NCBI GenBank assembly: GCA_050485385.1
Contig: JBJHBG010000009.1
Span: 1-60,161, forward strand
Direction of reading: 5' to 3'
Length of the DNA: 60,161 nt
From: RECO01 sp050485385
Lineage (GTDB): Bacteria; Pseudomonadota; Alphaproteobacteria; Geminicoccales; Geminicoccaceae
In this document: positions 1-8,717 of the stretch, piece by piece
Numbering within the stretch: the stretch's first letter is position 1
How the letters are laid out: the number at the start of each line of letters is the position of its first letter
The notes under the pieces: model-generated
Database searches by the model: none
What the model was told of the DNA's origin: nothing
Seen by the model: only the letters and a program-made list of their open reading frames with translations
Program-made: the position numbers and the translations under genes

Positions 1-654
1 GGTCGGGTCCGGGTGATGATTCGGGAAGGTGCCGTCGATCTCCGCGAACAGCACCTCGTGGCTCCCCGGCAGCGTCGCCACCAGGGCCTCGACCGCGGGG
101 CCGGCGGCGCCGTTGCCCGTGTCCCAGATGGCGTGGATCGGGCGCGTGCCGTGGTAGTCCTCGGCCAGCCGCGCAACGTACGCGTCGAACACGGGCGTCT
201 GGCGGACCTTGCCGCCCGGCGCCTCGAGGAAGGCGCCCCCTTCGGCGATCGGGCGCATCGCCTGGATGCGGTCGCCGAAGAACGACGCCTTGCCGATCAT
301 CATCTTGAAGCCGTTGTGGCTCGGCGGGTTGTGCGAGCCGGTGACCTGGATGCCGCCGTCGCAGCCGAGGTGGTGGACGGCGAAATAGAGCATCGGCGTC
401 GGCCCGCAGCCGATGGCGTGCACCTCGGCCCCGGCGGCAACGAGCCCGTCGATCACCGCCGCCACCAGCTCCGGCGAACTGAGGCGGCCGTCGTAGCCGA
501 CCGCGATCTTCAGGCCCTGGCCCTCGCGGTTCAAGATCGTCGCATAGGCTTGGCCGAGCGCGCGGGCATCGGCGGCGAACAGCGTCTCGCCGACGATGCC
601 GCGGACGTCGTACTCGCGGAGGATGGTGGGGTGGAACTGGTGCGGACTGGGCAT
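1..654 (-). CDS. Phosphomannomutase/phosphoglucomutase, N-terminal part (runs off the window)
   Basis: Interconverts hexose 6-phosphate and hexose 1-phosphate in the cytosol, feeding sugar-nucleotide synthesis. The minus strand from ATG 654 reads a protein beginning MPSPHQFHPTILREYDVRG, matching the family's N-terminal substrate segment, and further in has the phosphoserine loop TGSHNPPSHNGFK (around residue 100), the hallmark of alpha-D-phosphohexomutases. Only about 218 residues of an expected 450-500 lie inside the window; domains 2-4 are missing because of the window edge. The gene lies about 20 bp downstream of galU on the same strand, so hexose 6-phosphate to glucose 1-phosphate to UDP-glucose is a likely shared job. 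Whether it prefers mannose or glucose cannot be told from this part. Confidence 0.93.
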   Translation of the reverse strand, partial: MPSPHQFHPTILREYDVRGIVGETLFAADARALGQAYATILNREGQGLKIAVGYDGRLSSPELVAAVIDGLVAAGAEVHAIGCGPTPMLYFAVHHLGCDGGIQVTGSHNPPSHNGFKMMIGKASFFGDRIQAMRPIAEGGAFLEAPGGKVRQTPVFDAYVARLAEDYHGTRPIHAIWDTGNGAAGPAVEALVATLPGSHEVLFAEIDGTFPNHHPDPT

Positions 655-674
655 CGGCGGGGGCCTCTATCTGG

Positions 675-1541
675 TCAGGCGTGGCGCTTCAGGACGTCGC
701 GGAAGCCGGCTTCCAGCTCGGGCCGACGGAGCGTCGCCGCGACGATGGCCTCCAGATAGCCGAGCTTGTCGCCGCAATCGTGACGTTCGCCGCTGAAGAC
801 GTACCCATGGAAGGGGTGGCGGCCGAGCATCTTGGCCATGCCGTCGGTCAGCTGGATCTCGCCGCCCGCACCCCTCTCCTGCGTCTCCAGGTGCTCGAAC
901 ACCTCGGGCAGCAGCACGTAGCGGCCGATCACGGCGTAGCGCGAGGGTGCGGCCTCCGGTTTCGGCTTCTCGACCATGCCCGTGGCCTCGACCAGCCGGC
1001 CGTCGACCTTGCTCGCCGCCAGGATACCGTAGCGACTGGTCTGCTCGAGCGGTACCTCCATCGTCGCGACGACGTTGCCGCCGGTCCGGCCGTGCGCCTC
1101 GATCAGCTCGCCGAAGCACGGGACGTCGCCGAGGATCAGATCGTCGACGAGGCCGACGGCGAAGGGTTCGTCGCCGACCAGGTGCCGCGCGCACCACACG
1201 GCGTGGCCGAGGCCCAGGGGCTGCTGCTGGCGGGTGTAGACGACCGAGCCCGCCTCCGGCAGCCAGCTCGCCAACTCCTCCAAGGCTTCGGTCTTCTCCT
1301 TCTGCGCCAGCGTGTCGAACAACTCGTAGGCGCGGTCGAAATGGTCTTCCAGCATCGACTTGCCCCGGCCGGTGACGAAGACGAACTCCTCGATCCCGGC
1401 GGCCTTCGCCTCCTCCAGCGCATACTGGATGATCGGCTTGTCGACGACCGGCAGCATCTCCTTGGGGAGTACCTTGGTTGCGGGCAGCATTCGGGTACCG
1501 AGACCGGCAACGGGGAACACGGCCTTGCGGACCTTGGTCAC
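675..1541 (-). CDS. galU: UTP-glucose-1-phosphate uridylyltransferase
   Basis: Makes UDP-glucose from UTP and glucose 1-phosphate for polysaccharide and lipid glycosylation. The 288-aa product has the nucleotidyltransferase signature GLGTRMLPATK (about residues 13-23), VDKPIIQYALEEA, the sugar-binding stretch VEKPKPEAAPSRYAVIGRY and the C-terminal GDKLGYLEA. Length fits the family (about 290). The start is GTG at 1541, with GGAG about 8 bases upstream; the frame stays open further upstream but that sequence has no family similarity. It is followed on the same strand by the phosphohexomutase, and together they form a sugar-nucleotide pair. Confidence 0.95.
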   Translation of the reverse strand: MTKVRKAVFPVAGLGTRMLPATKVLPKEMLPVVDKPIIQYALEEAKAAGIEEFVFVTGRGKSMLEDHFDRAYELFDTLAQKEKTEALEELASWLPEAGSVVYTRQQQPLGLGHAVWCARHLVGDEPFAVGLVDDLILGDVPCFGELIEAHGRTGGNVVATMEVPLEQTSRYGILAASKVDGRLVEATGMVEKPKPEAAPSRYAVIGRYVLLPEVFEHLETQERGAGGEIQLTDGMAKMLGRHPFHGYVFSGERHDCGDKLGYLEAIVAATLRRPELEAGFRDVLKRHA

Positions 1542-1609
1542 GACGCATCTCCGAAAGTGATCGACATGGCGAGGGCATAACCCATGGGTGATCCCGGCGG
1601 ACACGCCAC

Positions 1610-2332
1610 TTACCTGCGATGACGGGTACGGTCCAGCAAGTGCGCGCGCGCCTCGTTGATCTGCGCCGCGAGATAGGTCGACCCGCCCCGGTCGGGGTGC
1701 AGGTTGGCCATCAGCCGGCGGTGCGCAGCCTTGATCGCCGCCTCGTCGGCGCCGGGCTCCAAGCCGAGGATCTCGTAGGCGCGGGCATCGGTCATCGGAC
1801 CACCGTCGGCCGCCTCGCCGCCGTCGTCGCTGCGCCAGCCGGGATGGCGACGGTCGAGATAGGCCTCGACCAGCGGCTCGCTCTCGGGGTCGTCGCGGCG
1901 GCATTGGCCGAGCAGGTCGAGCAGTTGACCGAGCGGCAGACGCGACAGGCGGCGGCCGCGATGGCGCCCTTGCAGCACCTCGCCGTCGAGCGCGCCGGTC
2001 GCGGGGTCCAGCCGCATGACCAAGGTGGCCGTGCGCACCGTCGCCTCGTCGTCGGCGAAGCTACTTTCGGTGTCGGCCGGGCCGAACGGGTCGGGCGGGC
2101 GCTGCGCCCGGCGGAAGGCGCGGATCGCCCAGTAGCCGGCGCCGAGCACGGCGATGGCGAAGCCGATCCGGCCGGCGTAGATCAGCCCGGAGCCGAGCAG
2201 GGCGGCGAGCGTGGCGACGAACACCCGCGCCGCCTGCGCGAGATCGCGCGCGGGAATGGCCGCGACCCAGCGCCCCGCCATGACCAACACCACGAGCCCT
2301 GCCGCGACCGACAAGCCGACGATCCAGCCCAC
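1610..2332 (-). CDS. Membrane-anchored J-domain (DnaJ-like) co-chaperone
   Basis: A 240-aa protein with hydrophobic N-terminal segments (about residues 4-20, and two more between 36 and 72), a charged linker, and a C-terminal J domain (about 183-240) with YEILGLEPG and the essential HPD tripeptide at 212-214. J domains stimulate DnaK ATPase activity; C-terminal J domains on membrane anchors recall TIM14/DjlA-type co-chaperones that recruit Hsp70 to the inner membrane. The GTG start at 2332 lies 3 bases past the stop of the upstream VWA gene, so the two are probably co-transcribed. The client is unknown. No G/F-rich region or zinc finger is present, so it is not canonical DnaJ. Confidence 0.85.
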   Translation of the reverse strand: MGWIVGLSVAAGLVVLVMAGRWVAAIPARDLAQAARVFVATLAALLGSGLIYAGRIGFAIAVLGAGYWAIRAFRRAQRPPDPFGPADTESSFADDEATVRTATLVMRLDPATGALDGEVLQGRHRGRRLSRLPLGQLLDLLGQCRRDDPESEPLVEAYLDRRHPGWRSDDGGEAADGGPMTDARAYEILGLEPGADEAAIKAAHRRLMANLHPDRGGSTYLAAQINEARAHLLDRTRHRR

Positions 2333-2335
2333 CGA

Positions 2336-3028
2336 CTATCCCTTGCCCAGCAACCGGACCTTGCGGGTCTGGCGGCGATTGGCATCCTCGAGCGCGGTGA
2401 CGCCGCCCGCGGCATAGGCGGCGACGGCGCGCAGAAGCTCGCGCAGCTCGTCCGCGCTGGTCGAGGAAAGCTGGCAATGCGCGCCGCCCGTAAGCTCGGC
2501 GACATGGCGAAAGGCGCGGCCGGCGATGGGCTCGTGGCCTTCCTGGAAGACGAAGGCGCGCACGCCGCGCACGCCGAGTTGGCCGGCTAGGTGGCCCAGC
2601 CGGTCGACGTCCTCCTCACAGGCGTCGCCGACGTAGACCAGGGCGTCGAGCGGAGCATCCGCGCACGCGCGAATGGCGTGGTTGAGCACCCGCTCGATCT
2701 GCGTCTGCCCGGCGCGGCACATCACCTTGGTCATCAAGTCGACCAGGGCCCGAGGCTCGCGCACCCAGCGGCTTGCCTTGCACTCGTCGAAACCGCGGAA
2801 GAACACGAGTTGCACGTCGAGCCCGCCGAGCGCTTCGGCGGCGAGGAACATCTCGCCCTGCACCCGGACGGCGCGGTCCCAGCTCGGCTCGCGCGAGGCG
2901 GTGGCGTCCATGGCGAACAGCAGCCGCCCACGCCGTCCGCGTCCCGTGGGGCGCGGCGTCTTTTGCAGGCGCTCCAGGAAACGGTCGACGTCGGCGCTGC
3001 GGCCCTCGGTGAGATCGCCTTTGGACAT
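2336..3028 (-). CDS. VWA-domain protein with a MIDAS motif
   Basis: A 230-aa predicted cytosolic protein: I see no signal peptide or membrane segment. The N-terminal third has LLFAMDATASR (residues 37-46), where DxTxS is the metal-ion-dependent adhesion site typical of von Willebrand A domains, followed by DALVYVGDACEED as the later acidic strand-loop. VWA domains mediate Mg-dependent protein-protein contacts. It is immediately upstream of, and nearly touching, the membrane J-domain gene, suggesting a chaperone-linked adaptor role; that link is inference from order only. ATG 3028 is chosen because the conserved part begins soon after; the ribosome site is weak. Divergent to the kinase/P-loop gene starting at 3083. 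Confidence 0.75.
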   Translation of the reverse strand: MSKGDLTEGRSADVDRFLERLQKTPRPTGRGRRGRLLFAMDATASREPSWDRAVRVQGEMFLAAEALGGLDVQLVFFRGFDECKASRWVREPRALVDLMTKVMCRAGQTQIERVLNHAIRACADAPLDALVYVGDACEEDVDRLGHLAGQLGVRGVRAFVFQEGHEPIAGRAFRHVAELTGGAHCQLSSTSADELRELLRAVAAYAAGGVTALEDANRRQTRKVRLLGKG

Positions 3029-3082
3029 GGTGCTAATGTTGGTCGAGGATGCGCCGAGGTCTACCTCCAAGTTCGGAACTGC

Positions 3083-4642
3083 ATGACGACGACAGGCGAA
3101 AATCCACTCGCCGCGACGCTTTCGAGCGGCGAGCCGTTCGGCGTGCCGGCCGGTGCGGTCGAGCGGATCGACACGACGGCGGCCCACATCTTCCTCGTCG
3201 GCGAGCGCGCGTTCAAGCTGAAGCGCCCGGTGCGCTTCAGTTTTCTCGACTTCACCACGGCGGCGAGCCGCCGGCGCGCGCTGGCGAACGAGCTGCGGCT
3301 CAACCGCCGCACGGCACCGGAACTCTATCTGGGCCTGCGCAAGCTGGTCCGGCGCGACGCGGGCATCGCCCTCGTCGCCGAAGACGATCCGGCCGCAGCC
3401 GACGACTGGGTGCTCGAGATGGTCCGCTTTCCGGCCGCGGCGGAACTCGATCGGATCGCCGCGCGCGGCCCGCTCGCGGCCGAGCTGGCTCGCGGGCTGG
3501 GCGAGGCGGTGGCGACGCTGCACGCGGCCGTGCCGCCGCGCCCCGACTGCGGCGGGGCCGAGGCGATGCTGGCCGTGGTCGACGGCAATCTCGACGACCT
3601 GAAGGCGGTCTCGCGCGAGATCGTCGATCCGCCGGTGGTGGCGATGGTGGACGCCGCCGCGCGCGCGGCGCTCGACCGGCTGGGCCCCCTCTTCGACCAG
3701 CGCCGCGCGGCCGGGTTCGTGCGCCACTGTCACGGCGATCTGCACCTCGGCAACGTGGTGGCACTGGACGGGCGGGTCGTGCCCTTCGACTGTATCGAGT
3801 TCGACGACGCCTTCGCCTGCATCGACGTGGTCTACGACCTCGCCTTCCTGTTGATGGACCTCGTCCATCGCGGCGACGTAACGGCGGCCCGGATCGTGCT
3901 GCAAACATACGTCGAGCGCACCGACGATCTCGAAGGCTTGGCGCTGCTGCCGTTCTGCATGGGCGTCAGGGCCACGATCCGGGCCAAGATCGCCGCCTTG
4001 GCAGGCGATGCCGGGAGCGATCCGGCGGCGGGTGTCGAAGCGCGCGCCTATCTCGACTTGGCGCGCGACCTGGAGCCGCCGCCGGCCCCCCGTCTGGTCG
4101 GCGTCGGCGGCCTTTCCGGCAGCGGCAAGACGACGCTCGCCCAGGCGCTCGCCCCGCATCTGCGCCCCCTGCCCGGTGCCTTGGTCTGGCGCAGCGATGT
4201 CGAGCGCAAGCGCCTGTTCGGCGTCGACACGCTGGAACGGTTGCCGGCGGCGGCCTACGCGCCGGAGAACGATGCCGCGGTGTACCAAGCGCTGCGGCGT
4301 CGCACCGCCCGTACTCTCGAAGCCGGGTTCAGTGCGGTGGTCGACGCCGTCCACCGCGACCCGGCGGCACGGGCGGAGTTGGAGGCCGTGGCCGAGCGGT
4401 CGGGTGCCCCCTTCGTCGGGCTGTGGCTGGATGCCGCACCGAACGCGCTGGTCGAGCGGGTCGAAGGGCGCACGGCCGACGCGTCGGACGCGGATGCGTC
4501 GGTGGTGCAGGCCCAGGTCGCGGCCGGCGCAGGTGAGGTGGCCTGGCGCCGTGTCGCCGCCGACGCCCCCCCTGCCGACGTGCTGGACACCGCACTCGCG
4601 GCCCTGGGGCTCGGCTCAGCGAGCCAGCTTGAGCGCGGTTGA
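3083..4642 (+). CDS. Aminoglycoside-phosphotransferase-like kinase fused to P-loop ATPase/kinase
   Basis: A 519-aa two-domain protein. The N-terminal half is APH/choline-kinase-like, with the Brenner catalytic motif HGDLHLGN (217-224) and the metal-binding segment FDCIEFDDA (about 235-243). The C-terminal domain (about 336-519) is an AAA/gluconate-kinase-like P-loop with GLSGSGKTT at 343-351. This architecture is a known widespread bacterial family, but the physiological substrate is not established; resistance to aminoglycosides should not be assumed. The next gene's conserved part starts 72 bases downstream, so the two may be co-transcribed. ATG 3083 is used because the family similarity starts immediately after; the frame is open upstream. 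Confidence 0.85.
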   Translation: MTTTGENPLAATLSSGEPFGVPAGAVERIDTTAAHIFLVGERAFKLKRPVRFSFLDFTTAASRRRALANELRLNRRTAPELYLGLRKLVRRDAGIALVAEDDPAAADDWVLEMVRFPAAAELDRIAARGPLAAELARGLGEAVATLHAAVPPRPDCGGAEAMLAVVDGNLDDLKAVSREIVDPPVVAMVDAAARAALDRLGPLFDQRRAAGFVRHCHGDLHLGNVVALDGRVVPFDCIEFDDAFACIDVVYDLAFLLMDLVHRGDVTAARIVLQTYVERTDDLEGLALLPFCMGVRATIRAKIAALAGDAGSDPAAGVEARAYLDLARDLEPPPAPRLVGVGGLSGSGKTTLAQALAPHLRPLPGALVWRSDVERKRLFGVDTLERLPAAAYAPENDAAVYQALRRRTARTLEAGFSAVVDAVHRDPAARAELEAVAERSGAPFVGLWLDAAPNALVERVEGRTADASDADASVVQAQVAAGAGEVAWRRVAADAPPADVLDTALAALGLGSASQLERG

Positions 4643-4713
4643 CGATAGTGCGATGTTCTGCAGCCGCACGCGGCGAGCCGCGGCGGCTTTGGCGCAACCG
4701 CCTTGGAGCTTCC

Positions 4714-6297
4714 GTGTCGACTCAGCCGAGCCGCAGCAAGGTGGCCGCCGGCGCCGCCGGTAGCATCGAGTTCGAACTGAGGCTGACCGGCCCGTCCGAG
4801 GCACTCGACCGCGCCTTCGAGGCGGTCAACGGCGGTGGCGCGCGGTTGCGGCATCTGCAGAGCATCTATTTCGACACGCCGGATCGCCGCCTCGCCGCGC
4901 GCGGCTTCACGTTGCGTCTCAGGGACTGCGGCGACGGGTCGTTCGTGCAGACGGTCAAGGCCGACGCCACGGCGGCGGCGCGGCTGGAGCTGGAGGCGCC
5001 GGTGGTCGAGATGCGCCCGGACGTGGCGCAGTTGCAGGCGGCGCCCGTGCGCAAGACGCTCGGCGCGTTGTTTGCCGAAGAGCTTCATCCGTGGTGCGCC
5101 AGCAAGGTCGAGCGGCGCACCAAACAGGTGTGCTGGCGTACCGACGTCGGCCGCGACGCGGTGGTCGAACTCGCCCTCGACCGCGGCCTACTCGCCCTTT
5201 CCGACGGCCGCAGCACGCCGCTCGAGGAACTCGAGATCGAGGGCAAGGCGGGCAGCCGGCAGGGCGTCTTCGCGGTGGCGCGCGGCTTGGTCGCGAAGGG
5301 GGTCACACGCCTCGTCGCCCGATCCAAGGCGACGCGAGCCGCGGACCTCCTGCTCAACCGGCCGCCGGGCGCGACCAAGGCCCGGCGCGCGCGGCTCGCG
5401 CCCGACCTGCCGCTCGGCCGCGCCCTCGGCCGCATGCTGGAGAGCTGCTACGCGCACTGGTACGCCAACCACGATGCCGCCCACGACGGCCGCGACCCGG
5501 AGGGCGTGCATCAGCTCAGGGTTGCCATCCGACGACTGCGCTCGCTGGTGACCCTCTTCGGCGATTGCTTGGCGCCGCCGCGGTCGACCTGGCTCAAGAC
5601 GGAGGCGAAGGCGATCATGACGGCGCTGGGCCCGGCGCGGGACCTCGACGTGTTCGGCAACGAGCTGTTACCCCCGGTCGCGGCCGCCCACCCCAACGAC
5701 GCGGCGCTGGGCGAGCTGCGGGTGACCCTAGCCCAGGCGCACGGCGAGGCCTACGACGCGGCGCGGGCGATGCTGGCGAGCGAGCGCTACACGCTGTTCC
5801 TCTTGGACCTCGGCGCTTGGATCGACCGTCGCGGCTGGCTCGCCGAGGCCGACGGTGCCGCGCACGACCGTTTCGACCGGCCGCTCGGCCCGATCGCCGA
5901 CGCGCTGCTCCGGCAGCGGGCCAAGGTCGTGCGCAAGCGGGGCCGGGACTTCGAACGGCTGTCGCCCGCGGCCCGGCACGAGGTGCGCATCGCACTCAAG
6001 AAGCTGCGCTACGCGGCCGACTTCACCCGCGACCTCTATCCGAACAAGCGCGTAAAGCCCTATCTCGCGCACCTCGCCCGGCTGCAGGATGCGTTCGGCC
6101 ATCTGAACGACCAGGCGCAGGCCGAGGCGCTGCTCGATCGGCTCGCCCGCAACGGCAACTCTCGGCTCCAGGAAGCGCGCGGCCTCGTGCTGGGCTGGTA
6201 CGGCCACGCCGCGCTCGCCACCGCCGAGGAGCTGGTGCAGGACTGGCGGACGTTCGAGGCGGCGCACCCGTTTTGGGAGGAGAGGCCGGCGTGCTGA
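4714..6297 (+). CDS. CYTH-CHAD domain protein (inorganic triphosphatase-like, polyphosphate-associated)
   Basis: A 527-aa protein with an N-terminal CYTH (triphosphate tunnel) domain, residues about 17-205, and a C-terminal CHAD helical domain, about 235-500. The CYTH signature ExExK appears as EFELRL at 19-24, so Arg replaces the usual Lys. CHAD carries two characteristic His/Arg/Lys helices, VHQLRVAIRRLRS near 265 and RHEVRIALKKLRYAADF near 420; CHAD domains are known to bind polyphosphate. GTG 4714 is preferred because GGAG lies just upstream (ccttggagcttcc). An ATG at 4639 in the same frame would add 25 residues of no clear similarity. Its last 7 bases overlap the start of the ParA-like gene. 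Confidence 0.88.
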   Translation: MSTQPSRSKVAAGAAGSIEFELRLTGPSEALDRAFEAVNGGGARLRHLQSIYFDTPDRRLAARGFTLRLRDCGDGSFVQTVKADATAAARLELEAPVVEMRPDVAQLQAAPVRKTLGALFAEELHPWCASKVERRTKQVCWRTDVGRDAVVELALDRGLLALSDGRSTPLEELEIEGKAGSRQGVFAVARGLVAKGVTRLVARSKATRAADLLLNRPPGATKARRARLAPDLPLGRALGRMLESCYAHWYANHDAAHDGRDPEGVHQLRVAIRRLRSLVTLFGDCLAPPRSTWLKTEAKAIMTALGPARDLDVFGNELLPPVAAAHPNDAALGELRVTLAQAHGEAYDAARAMLASERYTLFLLDLGAWIDRRGWLAEADGAAHDRFDRPLGPIADALLRQRAKVVRKRGRDFERLSPAARHEVRIALKKLRYAADFTRDLYPNKRVKPYLAHLARLQDAFGHLNDQAQAEALLDRLARNGNSRLQEARGLVLGWYGHAALATAEELVQDWRTFEAAHPFWEERPAC

Positions 6298-6917
6298 CGG
6301 TGCTGGTGGTCAATACCAAGGGCGGCTGCGGCAAGACCACGACCGCCACCCATCTGGCGAGCGCCTTCGCCCATGCCGGCATGACGACGGCGCTTGCCGA
6401 CTGCGACCGTCAGGGCTCCAGCCTCGGTTGGCTGGAGGCACGGCCGGAAGCGGCACCACGGGTGACCGGCCTCGACTGGTCGAAGGACGCCGGCAAGGCG
6501 CCGAAGGCGACCGAACGGCTGGTGATCGACGCGCCCGCCGCCATGCGCTTCGGCCGCTTGGAAGCGCTGATCGACGACGCCGACGTCGTCGTGGTGCCGA
6601 TGCTGCCGTCGGTGTTCGACGAGCGCAGCACCGCCAAGCTGATCGCCAAGGTCGAAGGGCTGAAGCCCGTGCGCAAGGGCAAGAAGGTGCTCGGGCTGGT
6701 CGCCAATCGGCTGAAGCCGCGCAGCCGCGCCGGTGCCCGGCTGGAAGCGTTCGCGGCCGGGCTCGACCAGGAGGTGGTCGGCCGTATCCCCGACCGGGCG
6801 ATCTATCCCGACGTGGCGCTCGACGGCCTGTCCGTGTTCGATCTGCCCGGCGCCAAGGGTAGCCAGTTGCGCGCCGATTGGCTGAGCGTGATCCGATTCT
6901 GCGAGTCGCGGGGGTGA
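6291..6917 (+). CDS. Orphan ParA/MinD-family ATPase
   Basis: A 208-aa P-loop ATPase with the deviant Walker A motif TKGGCGKTT (residues 9-17, including the signature first Lys) and the Walker B-like strands RLVIDAPA and DDADVVVVPM. ParA-type ATPases form ADP/ATP-switched gradients on the nucleoid or membrane that move or space cargo. No ParB, parS-like repeat or replication gene is nearby, so this is not a chromosome-partition locus. The GTG start lies inside the end of the CYTH-CHAD gene and has a strong GGAGGAGAGG site in that gene's last codons, implying translational coupling. A CHAD partner as cargo adaptor is an inference. Confidence 0.88.
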   Translation: MLTVLVVNTKGGCGKTTTATHLASAFAHAGMTTALADCDRQGSSLGWLEARPEAAPRVTGLDWSKDAGKAPKATERLVIDAPAAMRFGRLEALIDDADVVVVPMLPSVFDERSTAKLIAKVEGLKPVRKGKKVLGLVANRLKPRSRAGARLEAFAAGLDQEVVGRIPDRAIYPDVALDGLSVFDLPGAKGSQLRADWLSVIRFCESRG

Positions 6918-6921
6918 GGCG

Positions 6922-7629
6922 ATGACCCGAACGATGCCGCTCGTCCTGATCCCGGGCCTCGGCTGCGACGACCGGATGTGGGCGCACCAAGCAACGCACC
7001 TCGGCGACGTGGCCGACGTTCACCTCGCCAGCATCCCGGACGGTGCGACGATCGTGGACATGGCCCTTGCCGTGCTCGACCGCGCCCCGGCCCAGTTCGC
7101 CCTCGCCGGCCTGTCGATGGGCGGTTACGTCGCCTTCGAGATCATGCGCCGCGCACCCGAGCGCGTGATCCGTCTGGCCCTGCTCGATACCAAGGCCGAC
7201 CTGGACGCGCCCGATGCCCGCGCCGCCCGCGACGAGGCGCTGCGCGACATCGCGGCCGGCCGCTTCGAGCAGCACCTGGAGAGCCGCCTGCCGGCGCTGC
7301 TCGGCCCCGACGCGCTCGGCGTGCCGGCCAAGGTGGCGACCATGCGGGCGATGGCGATGGCGGTCGGTGCCGAGCGTTACGCCCGGCAGATGCGGGCGAT
7401 CATGCAGCGAAGCGACAGTCGCCCCCTTCTGCCGACCATCGCCTGCCCGACCCTGGTGCTGTGCGGGCGCCAGGACGCGCTGACGCCGCTGGAGGCGCAC
7501 GTGGCCATGGCCGACGCCATTCCGCGTGCGCGGCTCGCCGTGGTCGAGCAGTGCGGCCACCTCGCCCCGATCGAGCAGCCCCAGGCCATCACCGCACTGC
7601 TGCGCGATTGGCTGCTCTATCGCCGCTGA
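6922..7629 (+). CDS. Alpha/beta hydrolase
   Basis: A 235-aa alpha/beta-fold hydrolase with oxyanion region IPGLGCDDRMW near the N terminus, nucleophile elbow GLSMGG (Ser about residue 67), an acid in CGRQDALTP and a catalytic-type His in EQCGHLAPIEQP. These suit a small ester, lactone or thioester, but the substrate cannot be predicted. It starts 4 bases after the ParA-like stop and its stop is 1 base before the gpsA start, so it belongs to the same transcription run. No signal peptide: cytosolic. Confidence 0.85.
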   Translation: MTRTMPLVLIPGLGCDDRMWAHQATHLGDVADVHLASIPDGATIVDMALAVLDRAPAQFALAGLSMGGYVAFEIMRRAPERVIRLALLDTKADLDAPDARAARDEALRDIAAGRFEQHLESRLPALLGPDALGVPAKVATMRAMAMAVGAERYARQMRAIMQRSDSRPLLPTIACPTLVLCGRQDALTPLEAHVAMADAIPRARLAVVEQCGHLAPIEQPQAITALLRDWLLYRR

Positions 7630-7630
7630 C

Positions 7631-8653
7631 GTGATCCGGCCCCGCCTCACCGTCGTCGGCAGCGGTGCCTGGGGTGCCGCACTCGCCATCCAGGCGCACC
7701 GGGCGGGTTGCGAGGTCGCCCTGCTCGCCCGCGACGCGAACGCGGCAGACGCCCTCGCCCGGAGCCGCCGTTCGCCGCAGTTGCCGCAAGCCACGCTCGC
7801 CGCCGCCATCGCCGTCGCCCACCTGGACGATCCGCCAGCCCTCGGCGACGCGGTGCTCTGCGTCGTCCCCTCCGATACCACCGTCGCCGTGGCGCGCCGG
7901 CTCGGCCCGCGGCTCACCCCCGGCACGCCTTGGGTGATCTGCGCCAAGGGTCTGCACGCCGACGGCCCCCAATTGCTCACCGAGGCGACGGCGGCGGCGA
8001 TTCCCGGCGTGACGCTCGGCGTCCTCAGCGGACCGAGCTTCGCCGACGAGGTCGCAGCCAACCTGCCGACCGCCGTCGCACTCGCCGTGGCCCCGGTCGA
8101 CCGCGCGGTCGGCGAAGCGCTGTGCACTGCCCTGCACAGCCAGCGCTTCCGCCCCTACCTGAACGACGATCCGGTCGGCGTGCAGATCGGCGGTGCGGCG
8201 AAGAACGTGGTGGCGATCGCCTGCGGCATGGCGCGCGGGCTGGGCTTCGGCGCCAACGCCGAGGCCGCCCTGCTCACCCGCGGCCTGGCCGAGATCGCCC
8301 GGCTGGGCCTCGTCATGGGGGCGAAGCCGACCACGCTGCTCGGCCTCGCCGGTGTCGGCGATCTGGCGCTCACCTGCGCCGGGCCGCACAGTCGCAATTT
8401 CCGCTTCGGCGAGGCGGTCGGGCGCGGCGCCGCACCCGACGCCGCCGAAGCGGCCGGAGGACTGGCCGAAGGCCGCAAGGCGGCACCGCTCCTGTTGCGG
8501 CTGGCCCGCCTGCGCGGCATCGACCTGCCCATCGCCGAGGCACTGGACGCCGTCCTGCGGGGGCGCCTGGACCTTGCCGACGCCATCGGCCGGCTGCTCG
8601 AGCGGCCGCTCACCGAAGAGTTCCGCGGCCCGCCGCCGGCCGGCAGCGTCTAA
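7631..8653 (+). CDS. gpsA: NAD(P)-dependent glycerol-3-phosphate dehydrogenase
   Basis: Reduces dihydroxyacetone phosphate to sn-glycerol 3-phosphate for phospholipid synthesis. The 340-aa product starts with a Rossmann loop GSGAWGAALA (10-19), has ICAKGLHADGP and LSGPSFADEVA, the catalytic-lysine helix GGAAKNVVAIACG (about 187-199) and the C-terminal GLAGVGDLALTC and SRNFRFG substrate motifs. Length matches the family. GTG 7631 directly follows the preceding stop. A stem-loop at 8654-8674 begins immediately after the stop codon. pgsA, which uses glycerol 3-phosphate, is in the same window but in another operon. Confidence 0.95.
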   Translation: MIRPRLTVVGSGAWGAALAIQAHRAGCEVALLARDANAADALARSRRSPQLPQATLAAAIAVAHLDDPPALGDAVLCVVPSDTTVAVARRLGPRLTPGTPWVICAKGLHADGPQLLTEATAAAIPGVTLGVLSGPSFADEVAANLPTAVALAVAPVDRAVGEALCTALHSQRFRPYLNDDPVGVQIGGAAKNVVAIACGMARGLGFGANAEAALLTRGLAEIARLGLVMGAKPTTLLGLAGVGDLALTCAGPHSRNFRFGEAVGRGAAPDAAEAAGGLAEGRKAAPLLLRLARLRGIDLPIAEALDAVLRGRLDLADAIGRLLERPLTEEFRGPPPAGSV

Positions 8654-8674
8654 CCGAACGTTAACCCCGTTCGG
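8654..8674 (+). terminator. Perfect stem-loop directly after gpsA
   Basis: A 7-bp perfect stem (CCGAACG / CGTTCGG) with a 7-base loop TTAACCC begins at the base after the gpsA TAA. There is no T-run after it, so it is not a classical intrinsic terminator; it could be a 3' end-stabilising hairpin or precede Rho-dependent termination. Confidence 0.4.
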
Positions 8675-8717
8675 CGAAGCTCCCCCGGCAACGATCGCCG
8701 GCAGCGGGAGCGACACC

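Noticed and set aside
3083..4642. Aminoglycoside resistance
   Set aside because: The APH-like fold is shared by many small-molecule kinases; the P-loop fusion family is not linked to resistance and no resistance context is present.
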